Positions 56,445 to 64,000 of a DNA stretch of 64,000 nt are shown one piece after another. Origin of the DNA: Flavobacteriales bacterium. GTDB taxonomy: Bacteria > Bacteroidota > Bacteroidia > Flavobacteriales_F > PHOS-HE28. Location of the stretch: NCBI GenBank assembly GCA_030584065.1, contig CP129489.1, positions 3,854,271 to 3,918,270 of the forward strand, read 5' to 3'. The position numbers were made by a program, and so were the translations under genes. The notes beneath the pieces were generated by a model. It ran no database searches. It was not told where the DNA came from and worked only from the letters and a program-made list of their open reading frames with translations. The number at the start of each line of letters is the position of its first letter. Within the stretch, counting starts at the first letter, position 1.

Positions 56445-59400
56445 GTGTTCAGCTGGATGATGGCCCGCAGACCCTGCCCGGGAGCGCTGTCCCAAGAGAT
56501 ACCACCCTCAATGAGTTGGAGCCTGTTGTGGATGTTGTTGAGCCCATGCCCCGTTCTAGGCGAGGTGAGGTCCATGCCCCTGCCATCGTCCTGGTACAGG
56601 ATCTCCAGGCTCCCGGCGCGGTGCATCATCCGTACATCGATGCGTTCGCACCTGCTGTGTTTGATGCTGTTGTTCACCAGTTCCTGCAGGACACGGTATA
56701 GCGCCAGGGCTGTTTCCGAAGGCAGGGATGGTTCCGTGCCCGTGAATTGCATTGAGGTGCGGATCAGGCGGCTCTTGTCCACGCGCACGAGCAGGTCCTC
56801 CAAGGCCTTCACCAGACCATAGCGCAGCACCGTCTCGGGGCTCAGGTCGTGGAGCATGTTCCGCAGCTCCTTCATGCTCTCATCCAGCAGTTCACGTGCG
56901 TTCTGTTCCGTTTCGCGCGCCGCGGCACCCTCGGGAAGCTGCTTGCGCAAGCTGCCCATGTACAGCTTCAGTGTGCTGATGCGCGTGCCCAGGTCATCGT
57001 GCAGGTCGCGGGCGATGCGCCTTCGCTCCTTCTCCTGCGCATCGATCTCCGCGCTCAGGCGCAACTGTTGCATCCGCTGCAGCTGGGCGATGCGGTAGCG
57101 GTAGGCACCATATGCGGCCGCCGTGATGAGCACGCCGATCAGCGCGAAGAACCACCAGCGTTCCCAATAGGGCGGCACAATGGTGATGGCCAGTTCGATC
57201 GGCTCGGAGGCGACCCCCGCACTGTTCACGGCCCACACGCGGAAGCGGAATTCGCCGCCCTTCAGGTTGGTGTAGGTGGCCTCGGTGCGCATGCCGCCGT
57301 CCACAGGTTCGGGATCCACCCCGATCATCTGCCAGTGGTAGCGGTGCTTGTCGGCGCTGCCGAAGGCGAAGGAGGTGAAGGCGATGCCCAGGAAGTTCTG
57401 TGTGTGATCCAGGCGGATCGCACCGCAGGTGAGCAGGCTGTCGGCATCGCGGTCAAAAAGGCGAAAATGGGTGAGTTGGACCGTGGGTGCGGCAGAAGGG
57501 AATTTCACCGCCAGCGGATCGAAGCGGACGATGCTGCCGTAGCTGCCCACGGCGAATTCCTCCGGTGCGAGCACGTGGATGGGACCCTGCACACCTTTTT
57601 CGGGGAGCCCATCGGCAGGGTCGATGCGCAGCCACGCCCGGCGTTGCGGGTCGTAGAGGTCGAATCCTCCGGCGGCCACGCACCAGATCCGGCCTTGGGC
57701 ATCGCGCGCTGTTCCTTCCAGCCGATTGTGTGGCGAAGGGATGCGTACGAAGGGCGTGTCGCTTTCCGGCACGAAATGCAGCAGCCCCATGTCGCTGGTG
57801 CCCACCAGATGGCTGCCGTCGCCCAGGTCGATCATGCCGGTGATCCCCTTTGGCGCCGTTGGTCCGGCATGGTGCACTCCGGCTTCGAGGCCGAGGTAGG
57901 TGCCGTCCGTGCAGTTGCCCGTGCAGGACCGGCGGCCATCGAGCAGGGCCAGCGCACGTTCAGGTTCAGCGATGCGCAGCCCGCGGGAAAGCCCGCTGTT
58001 ACGGCCCATGAGCCAGATGTCACCGGTGCGGTCCTGAACGAAGCCGTTGAACATGTTCTCATAGGGTGCGTGGCCCAGCCGCACCTGCTCGATGAAGCCT
58101 TGCCGCGTGGCTTGGTCGATCACCCCGATGCCGTAGCCATAGACCGACACGAGCCAGACGGGCCGGCCCAACACGCTTGCTTCGGCCAATGCGTTGATGC
58201 GTGAAGAGGGAAGGAGGAAGGGCTGGTCCCCGGTGGTGGCCTCCAGCGCCGCCGCGCTCACCCCGCGTACGGCATCGGTGAGGCGGCCGTCCGCATGGAG
58301 CTCGGCCAGCCCGCGGTTGGTGCCCAGCAGCACGGACCGGCCGGTGCGCATGAGGCTGTGATGCCTGTTCCCCGCATCCGCTGCGGACCGCAAGGTGTCG
58401 CGACCTTCCGCCATCCAGATGTGCTTCATGGAAGTGGCCACAAGGCCGCCGACGGTGAGCGTGATGCCAGTGACCGGGTCGCTCAGGTCGGCCTGTTCGA
58501 TGCCACCACCCAGCCACGTGGTGCGGAACAGGTTGGCCGAAGGGTCGTAGAGGTCGAGCCCGTTGTCGGTGCCGATCCACACCATGCCCCGGCTGTCGGC
58601 GAACAGGCAGCGAATGCTGTTGGAGGCGAGGCTCGCACGATCGGGAAAGCGGTGGTCCTGACGGGTGAAGCGCATGGTCGCTGTATCCAGGAGGAACAGG
58701 CCGCTGCGCTTGGAGCCGAGCCACAGCCGGCCATGTGCCGAGGCGATGGCGGTGATCTCCTCATCGGTGTGGCTGAACGGCGCATGGTCCAAGGTCGCCA
58801 CCCGGGTAACGGTGTCGCTACCGAGGATGTGCCTGTACAGGCCGTTATCCCAAGCGCCCATCCACAAGGTGTTCGTTCCAACGGGATGGATGCAGGCGAT
58901 GGTCTGGCCGGGTACGGAGAAGGGACTGCGGATGTGGGAGAGGTGCTGCGGCTTCCCGTCCCGCAAGCGCATCAGACCGGCGCTGAGCGTACCCATGTAC
59001 ACGTCGCCATCCACCAGGCGGAGGTCGAAGATGCGGTCGAGCAGGTGGCGGTCGTTCGTGGGGACCGGTATGCTGTGGGAGCTGGAAGGAAGGATGCGGT
59101 ACAGCCCCAACTTCTCCACGCTCACCAGCACCTCGTCCGCACCCATCGGCAATAGGTCGAGCACGCGCCCCTTGCCCTCCGCGTCATCGGGCAGCCTGAA
59201 CTGGATGAAGCGCTGGCGATCCGGCGACCACTGGCAGACATGGCCATCATCGGTGCCCACCCAGACCGAGCCTGTCGCGCTATCCGCTACCAGCGCGGAG
59301 ATGGTATTGCCGCAGACGCTGTTCGGGTCGTCCTGCCGGTGTCGGAACACCAACCACTCGCGCCCATCGAACCGCGCCAGCCCATCGTTGGTGCCCACCC

Positions 59401-59581
59401 AGATGAAGCCGAACGAGTCCTCGGTCAGGCCGTTCACCTCCCGGTCGGGAAGCCCATCGGCCGTGTGGAAATGCCGGAAGAAGTGAACGTCCTGCCCCGT
59501 GGCCCGGTCGGCATGGATCGCCCAGGCCACGACCAGTGCAACGATGCGCAAGAGGGCCATGCAGCGTCCGGACATCGGCAT
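56441..59581 (-). CDS. Sensor histidine kinase with two-component propeller and Y_Y_Y domains (HisKA_3)
   Basis: A 1,046-residue transmembrane sensor. A signal sequence (LLRIVALVVAWAIHADRATG) leads into a periplasmic 14-bladed propeller of 'regulator propeller' repeats (FIWVGTNDGLARFDG; MVWIGTDNGLDLYDP) to about residue 680, then a Y_Y_Y domain (RYHWQMIGVD; GGEFRFRVWAVNSAG), one membrane helix near residue 800 (WWFFALIGVLITAAAYGAY), and a cytoplasmic HisKA_3/HATPase core with the phospho-His861 in RRRIARDLHDDLGTR and the ATP site LVNNSIKHSRCERIDV. It lacks the AraC fusion found in Bacteroides hybrid sensors; the regulator is a separate coupled gene. The ligand may be a glycan. Start ATG 59581 is supported by a -7 box 4 nt upstream. 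Confidence 0.93.
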   Translation of the reverse strand: MPMSGRCMALLRIVALVVAWAIHADRATGQDVHFFRHFHTADGLPDREVNGLTEDSFGFIWVGTNDGLARFDGREWLVFRHRQDDPNSVCGNTISALVADSATGSVWVGTDDGHVCQWSPDRQRFIQFRLPDDAEGKGRVLDLLPMGADEVLVSVEKLGLYRILPSSSHSIPVPTNDRHLLDRIFDLRLVDGDVYMGTLSAGLMRLRDGKPQHLSHIRSPFSVPGQTIACIHPVGTNTLWMGAWDNGLYRHILGSDTVTRVATLDHAPFSHTDEEITAIASAHGRLWLGSKRSGLFLLDTATMRFTRQDHRFPDRASLASNSIRCLFADSRGMVWIGTDNGLDLYDPSANLFRTTWLGGGIEQADLSDPVTGITLTVGGLVATSMKHIWMAEGRDTLRSAADAGNRHHSLMRTGRSVLLGTNRGLAELHADGRLTDAVRGVSAAALEATTGDQPFLLPSSRINALAEASVLGRPVWLVSVYGYGIGVIDQATRQGFIEQVRLGHAPYENMFNGFVQDRTGDIWLMGRNSGLSRGLRIAEPERALALLDGRRSCTGNCTDGTYLGLEAGVHHAGPTAPKGITGMIDLGDGSHLVGTSDMGLLHFVPESDTPFVRIPSPHNRLEGTARDAQGRIWCVAAGGFDLYDPQRRAWLRIDPADGLPEKGVQGPIHVLAPEEFAVGSYGSIVRFDPLAVKFPSAAPTVQLTHFRLFDRDADSLLTCGAIRLDHTQNFLGIAFTSFAFGSADKHRYHWQMIGVDPEPVDGGMRTEATYTNLKGGEFRFRVWAVNSAGVASEPIELAITIVPPYWERWWFFALIGVLITAAAYGAYRYRIAQLQRMQQLRLSAEIDAQEKERRRIARDLHDDLGTRISTLKLYMGSLRKQLPEGAAARETEQNARELLDESMKELRNMLHDLSPETVLRYGLVKALEDLLVRVDKSRLIRTSMQFTGTEPSLPSETALALYRVLQELVNNSIKHSRCERIDVRMMHRAGSLEILYQDDGRGMDLTSPRTGHGLNNIHNRLQLIEGGISWDSAPGQGLRAIIQLNT

Positions 59582-59585
59582 GCCT

Positions 59586-59593
59586 CAAAACTA
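59586..59593 (-). promoter_or_regulatory. Predicted -7 box, leaderless arrangement before the sensor kinase
   Basis: The minus strand reads TAGTTTTG, an exact TAnnTTTG match, followed by AGGC and the ATG at 59581. Confidence 0.6.
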
Positions 59594-59687
59594 TCCTTGG
59601 GCTCCATGGGGTGAACGGGTTCCCCCCTTTAGGGTGGTGATATCGCCTTCCGTCCTCAGTGACTTTGCCACAAACTCCCCGGCGACC

Positions 59688-62600
59688 ATGCGCACCATAG
59701 GCATCCTCTTCCGTTCCCTGATAGTGATCGCGGTGGCCGCGCTGCATCACCCTGCCTTCGCCCAGATGGAGGTGGAGCCCAATGACACCCAGAGCCAGGC
59801 CAGCAGCTTCGCGAGCACCGGTACCATCGCCGGCCAGAGCTGCGCGGGCGATGTGGACTGGCTGAGCACCGTGGTGAGCGGCGAAGGGACCTTGGTGGTG
59901 ACGCTTTTCGTGGAGAATCCTGATGTCAGCACCGGGACCGTGTCGCTCGAGGTCGTTCGCAACAACATCCTCGACCCCGGCGCCGGTCAGGCTTCGCAGG
60001 TCTTCGCTCCGGGGGCCAGCGGCAATGTGGTGGTGGATTCGTATTGCGCCACCGCGGGTGCCTACTTCTTCCGTGTGGCTTCCACAGGAAGCTGCGCCAA
60101 CTACACGCTGAGCGTATCGATGCAATCCGCGATCACGGCCAACGAGACCGAACCCAACGACAGCCACACCACGGCCAACGTGCTTGCTGAAGGTGACACG
60201 GCGCGTGGTCGCATCCGGCATTCGAACGCCGGCATCGACAGTGAGGACTGGTGGGCCGTTACACTTGGGGACTTCGGCACCTTGGAGGTGTATTGGGAGG
60301 TGACCAACACCGGCGATGCGACGGCCTATTACGCCTTATCGCCCAGTGTGGACGGAAGCCTCAGCGGTGCCAACACCTACCCCATGTCCATCCCGGCCGG
60401 TGCCACGATGGCACAGACCTACATCTTCCCCTGCCTGCACACGGCCAACAACTGGCTGCGCGTGTGGGGCAACGATGGCTGTGGCGATTACAAGCTGAGC
60501 TACCGGGTCCTCAGCGACCCGTTCACACCCACCGAGACGGAGCCCAATGACAGTTACACGGTTGCGGACCTGTTGGTCCAGGGCGATACGGTGCGTGGTC
60601 ACATCAATTACGAGAGCTTCAACGGGATCACTACGCTCGATCCGCAGGACTTCTACCGGCTGGATGTGGTCGAGCACGGTGCCATCAGCGGCTGGCTCGC
60701 GGCCACCAACACCTCACCCGATGCGGGATCCGTGACCGTTCAGATGTACTGGGGCAATGGCAACCCCATGTCGACCATTTCCGCATCGGTGGGCATGGCG
60801 GGCAACGGACAGGCGAGCACACCGTTCCAGTTCGAGTGCCTGACGCCAGGTACGTACTACATGCTGGTAAGTGCGACCCAATGTGCCACCTATGCGCTCA
60901 CCTGGAGTATCTCCGGCGTGCCGATCCCCAATGCGGAAGTGGAGCCGAACGACCTCTTCGCCCAGGCCCAGTCGGTGCCGTATGGCCAGTGGATGGAAGG
61001 GCACGTGGGGGAGAACCTGTTCATCTTGACCACCGACCAGCAGGATTGGTTCCGCATCGACCTGCCGGAGGATTCGGTGCGCGTGCGGATCCAGTACGAG
61101 GCGACGGGCCTGAGCACCACCAGTAGCGGCTACCTGGCGGCATCGGCCTACCGGCCCGACCAGAGCCTGGCCGGCCAGCGGTATACCGGAACGGGCTTCA
61201 ACACCACCACGGTGGACAGCCTGGCGGTGGATTGTTACGCGGCGGGCACCGTGTACGTGCAGTTCTTCAACCTCGGATGCCAGGCCTACCGGTTCCGGGT
61301 GTTGGTGGAGCCGCGGGTGCCATCGGTGGCCTTCAGCACGGCACGCTTCGGCCAACAGGTGAGCTTCAGTCCGCAGGTAAGCGGTGCCACCAGCCTTGCG
61401 TGGAACTTCGGCGACCTCACCACCAGCACCGAGCAGCACCCGCTGAAGACCTATGGCTTCGGCAACTTCACCGCGGTGCTGACCGCCACCAACGGAACGT
61501 GCAATTATTCCGCCACGGCGAGCGAACTGCTCGTGTTCACCGGACTGGAGAGCTACACCCCACAACGCGCGGGCCAGGGGCCGGTGACCATGCAGGTATA
61601 TGGCGGCAGCCTTACCAATGCCACGGTGGTGCGCATCACCGGTGCGGGAGGCACCTTCACCGGCACCACGGGCTACGCCAACCTGGCGAACAGCGTGGTA
61701 TCGGCCATCTTCGACCTGAGCACGGCCCCGCTGGGCGTGTACGATGTGGAGGTGGACATCCCCGGCTACGGCACGGTGACGGTGGAGGACGGGTTCACGG
61801 TGGAGGGGCTCGTCTATCCCGAGTGCCGCGTGGATGTCGTGGGCCCATCGCAGTTCCTCATCAACCGCCCGCAACTGTTCCGACTTGTGGTGCGCAACAC
61901 GGGCAATGTCACCGCCGAGGGCGTGGTGGTGGGCATGGCGTGGCCCGCCGGTGTGGTCACGGTGCTGGGAAGCCAGCAACTGGCGCCAACGTCCGCAGGC
62001 ACCACCACGATCACGGTGGACGGCCAGACGTACACCATCAACAACAGCGATCTGGCGGCGTTCCATGCCGTGGATCCGGTCACACCCATCACACAATTGA
62101 ACGGGGAACCCTTCACGGGTTCGGTCCGCTCCTTCATCGTGCCGCAGGTACCGGCCGGTGGGGTCGTGGAGATCCCGTTCACCGTGACCGGCACCGTGGC
62201 CGGTCCGGTGCGCATCATGGGTTACGCCCATCCGCTGAACATGTACCACCTGGGCCAGCTGGCGCCACCGTGGCAGAACGTGATCGAGTGCTTCGCCTAT
62301 GAACTGGCGGAGGCGATCGATGTTCGGGATGGGGAGCGCGATGTGCCCGAGGATGAGCGCCAGCGTGCCGCGCGCATCGCCGCGCAGCGCGCCCGGGATG
62401 CAGCGGGCCAGTACGACGAGCAGGTGTACAACGGCCAGAACGAGGTGGGCTACACCCAGGGCGGTGAAGCGGCCACGTACGCCGAGGACCTCGCGGGCAT
62501 GCTGGAGTCGGCCTCACGCACCGGTGCCGCCAATGCGGGCCCGGGCATGCAGCAGCAACTGAACGACATCCCGGACACCGAACAGGACCAGCTCTCCAAG

Positions 62601-64000
62601 GACCGCGTGGACGCCCTGCAGCAGATCATCAACAGCAATGAGGTGGTCAACCAGCAGCGCGTGTTCCCGCCCAGTTCCCCTTGGTTCGGCGAGGAGAGCA
62701 TCGCGCAGGACAACCTGGAGAGGCTCAACGAGCTGTTCGGACCGGAGCAGAACCTGCAGACCCAGCGCGACCTGCGCGACCGCACAGAGAATGACCTGAA
62801 CGTACCAGGAGGCACACTACCCCCTGAACTCACGGACAACATTCTCGGGTTGGTCAGCCTCACGCTCCTGCAGATCGTCGGTCAAGCGTTGAACTTCGTT
62901 TCCGGCGCCTTCGACCCCAACGCCATCTACGGCCCTCCAGGTGTGAGCGCCGAGGGTTACCTGCGCAGAGGCGACCTGCACTCCTTCACCATCCTGTTCG
63001 AGAACGTGGACACCGCCACGGCCGCCGCGCAGGAGGTCTTCATCGAGACCCAGCTCGATCTCACCCGCTTCGATCCCAGCACCTTCTCCTTCGGCAGCGT
63101 GGTCATCGGCGGGCAGTACTTCAACGTGCCGCCGGGCCGCCAGGAGTTCACCATGGAAGCCCAGCTGGATGCCAGCGACCCCTACAAGGTGCGCATCAAC
63201 GGCACCTTCGATCCCACCACCGGCCTTGCCCGTTGGGAGTTCATCACGCTGGACCTGACCACCAACAACCTGCCGGTGTTCGACGGTTTCCTGCCGCCCA
63301 ACGTCACCAGCCCGGAAGGCGAGGGCTCGGTGTTCTACACCGTGCGGCCGCTGCAAACGCTGCCCAGCAACAGCACCATGGAGAGCACGGCCTCCATCGT
63401 CTTCGACCTCAACGAGGCCATCATCACCAACACCTGGAGCAACACCACGGATGATCAAGCGCCCTCCAGTTTCGCCAGTGCCTCCGTGCAGGTGGAGACC
63501 ATCACCGTGGAGCTGAACGGTACGGATGATGCGAGCGGCATCGCCTACTACGAGATCTTCGTAAGCACCGATGGCGGCGACTGGCAATTGCTGGCGGCCT
63601 CCACGCAGTCCACCGCCCAGTTGATCGGCGAGGTGGGCCGCACCTATGCGTTCTACAGCCAGGCCGTGGACAGCGTGGGCAACCGCGAGGTGAAGGAACC
63701 CATCGCCGAGGCCACGGTAACGCTCACCGATGTCCCCGAGCACATGGCTGAGCCGCTCTTCTTCAGCACGCACCCCAACCCGACCGACGGCGTGGTGACG
63801 ATCACGGCTATGCGCGCAATGCACGGCGCGCAGCTCCTGGTGACCGATGCACGGGGGCGTGTGGTGGTGCAGCGCCTGCTGAGCCTTGAAGCCGAAGCGC
63901 AGCAGACCATCGACCTGCGCGCGCTCGGTGCGGGCACCTATACGCTCAGCGTACGCTCGGCGGGCGGGGCTTTCGGCGCAAAACGGGTGGTGGTGGTGCG
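59688..64000 (+). CDS. Giant T9SS type-A surface protein with PPC repeats; 3' end cut by window edge
   Basis: The plus strand is open from ATG 59688 to the window edge (1,437 codons). A signal peptide (RSLIVIAVAALHHPAFAQ) is followed by four pre-peptidase C-terminal-like modules, each opening with an EPND motif, near residues 30, 155, 285 and 419. A PKD-like module (LAWNFGDLTTSTEQHP) sits near residue 565, then immunoglobulin-like repeats. Residues about 870-1,040 form an unusual Gln/Glu/Arg-rich helical insert (RAARIAAQRARDAAGQYDE). Near 1,085-1,260 lies a conserved-repeat/DUF11-like domain (FTILFENVDTATAAAQEVF), then a Fn3-like module. The end is a type-A sorting domain (HPNPTDGVVTIT; RALGAGTYTLSVRS), so the stop should be within a few codons. 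Divergent from the sensor kinase gene. Confidence 0.9.
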   Translation, partial: MRTIGILFRSLIVIAVAALHHPAFAQMEVEPNDTQSQASSFASTGTIAGQSCAGDVDWLSTVVSGEGTLVVTLFVENPDVSTGTVSLEVVRNNILDPGAGQASQVFAPGASGNVVVDSYCATAGAYFFRVASTGSCANYTLSVSMQSAITANETEPNDSHTTANVLAEGDTARGRIRHSNAGIDSEDWWAVTLGDFGTLEVYWEVTNTGDATAYYALSPSVDGSLSGANTYPMSIPAGATMAQTYIFPCLHTANNWLRVWGNDGCGDYKLSYRVLSDPFTPTETEPNDSYTVADLLVQGDTVRGHINYESFNGITTLDPQDFYRLDVVEHGAISGWLAATNTSPDAGSVTVQMYWGNGNPMSTISASVGMAGNGQASTPFQFECLTPGTYYMLVSATQCATYALTWSISGVPIPNAEVEPNDLFAQAQSVPYGQWMEGHVGENLFILTTDQQDWFRIDLPEDSVRVRIQYEATGLSTTSSGYLAASAYRPDQSLAGQRYTGTGFNTTTVDSLAVDCYAAGTVYVQFFNLGCQAYRFRVLVEPRVPSVAFSTARFGQQVSFSPQVSGATSLAWNFGDLTTSTEQHPLKTYGFGNFTAVLTATNGTCNYSATASELLVFTGLESYTPQRAGQGPVTMQVYGGSLTNATVVRITGAGGTFTGTTGYANLANSVVSAIFDLSTAPLGVYDVEVDIPGYGTVTVEDGFTVEGLVYPECRVDVVGPSQFLINRPQLFRLVVRNTGNVTAEGVVVGMAWPAGVVTVLGSQQLAPTSAGTTTITVDGQTYTINNSDLAAFHAVDPVTPITQLNGEPFTGSVRSFIVPQVPAGGVVEIPFTVTGTVAGPVRIMGYAHPLNMYHLGQLAPPWQNVIECFAYELAEAIDVRDGERDVPEDERQRAARIAAQRARDAAGQYDEQVYNGQNEVGYTQGGEAATYAEDLAGMLESASRTGAANAGPGMQQQLNDIPDTEQDQLSKDRVDALQQIINSNEVVNQQRVFPPSSPWFGEESIAQDNLERLNELFGPEQNLQTQRDLRDRTENDLNVPGGTLPPELTDNILGLVSLTLLQIVGQALNFVSGAFDPNAIYGPPGVSAEGYLRRGDLHSFTILFENVDTATAAAQEVFIETQLDLTRFDPSTFSFGSVVIGGQYFNVPPGRQEFTMEAQLDASDPYKVRINGTFDPTTGLARWEFITLDLTTNNLPVFDGFLPPNVTSPEGEGSVFYTVRPLQTLPSNSTMESTASIVFDLNEAIITNTWSNTTDDQAPSSFASASVQVETITVELNGTDDASGIAYYEIFVSTDGGDWQLLAASTQSTAQLIGEVGRTYAFYSQAVDSVGNREVKEPIAEATVTLTDVPEHMAEPLFFSTHPNPTDGVVTITAMRAMHGAQLLVTDARGRVVVQRLLSLEAEAQQTIDLRALGAGTYTLSVRSAGGAFGAKRVVVV

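Noticed and set aside
59596..59632. Weak GGGG...CCCC pairing in the sensor kinase/T9SS divergent gap
   Set aside because: Only about 4-5 paired bases with mismatches; not above chance in this base composition.
61232..62302. A 356-codon plus-strand frame inside the giant T9SS gene
   Set aside because: It is in a different frame from the continuous 1,437-codon reading frame whose domains are recognisable on both sides.

Overview
The window is a dense chromosomal segment of a GC-rich Bacteroidota, probably a Flavobacteriales-like lineage. The evidence is Bacteroidota-type promoters (TAnnTTTG and close variants, sometimes with a TTG 17-20 nt upstream), an LpxC/FabZ fusion, type IX secretion (T9SS) cargo with both known C-terminal sorting domain types, a PorV-like outer-membrane protein, a DUF5686 protein, a YYY-domain hybrid-propeller histidine kinase and few Shine-Dalgarno sequences. 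No rRNA, tRNA, CRISPR array, transposase or prophage block was seen, and no gene-free stretch exceeds about 300 bp. Many very long antisense open frames exist because of base composition; they are not genes.

Layout. 1-2,744: gcvP, cut by the left edge. 2.8-7.2 kb: an exported protein, a UbiA-like membrane protein, then kynU and kmo (kynurenine to 3-hydroxyanthranilate). 7.2-16.6 kb: an orphan gene, two outer-membrane proteins, an MBL hydrolase, a large pseudo-peptidase/TolB/BamA-like protein, a half-size TauE/SafE permease and an M20 amidohydrolase. 16.6-23.2 kb: recQ facing away from a tightly coupled tatC - DUF5686 - lptB operon. 23.2-25.5 kb: a polytopic membrane protein, purS and pssA. 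25.6-36.2 kb: a porV-like gene translationally coupled to a 1,725-residue C25 (gingipain-family) peptidase, then lnt, pabB and tilS. 36.2-42.7 kb: a small conserved protein, a DsbD N-domain protein plus DsbD, an ORF6N gene with two striking palindromes, gmhA, a YifB/ComM ATPase and a TonB-like protein. 42.8-59.6 kb is almost one long minus-strand run: sensor kinase and regulator, SDR, DUF2911, lpxD, lpxC/fabZ, lpxA, an ABC ATPase, a methyltransferase, a T9SS type-B cargo protein, a cobalamin adenosyltransferase, DUF2795 and secA. 59.7-64.0 kb: a giant T9SS type-A surface protein cut by the right edge just before its expected stop.

The common theme is the cell envelope: lipid A synthesis (lpxA/C/D), LPS transport (lptB), lipoprotein acylation (lnt), phospholipid synthesis (pssA), Sec and Tat export (secA, tatC), periplasmic thiol chemistry (dsbD) and T9SS secretion.

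Most unusual signals: (1) three intergenic hairpin elements of unrelated sequence but the same plan, with arms built from about 7-9 bp degenerate tandem units, each sitting at the 3' end of one gene just before the next co-oriented gene; one has become the C-terminus of PssA. (2) The ORF6N gene has a perfect 14-bp-arm palindrome inside its coding sequence and a smaller one before its start, sharing CTTGAC/GTCAAG ends. (3) At least eight genes have a promoter -7 box ending only 4-5 nt before the start codon, predicting leaderless mRNAs. (4) A perfect GC hairpin lies on the lpxC start region.
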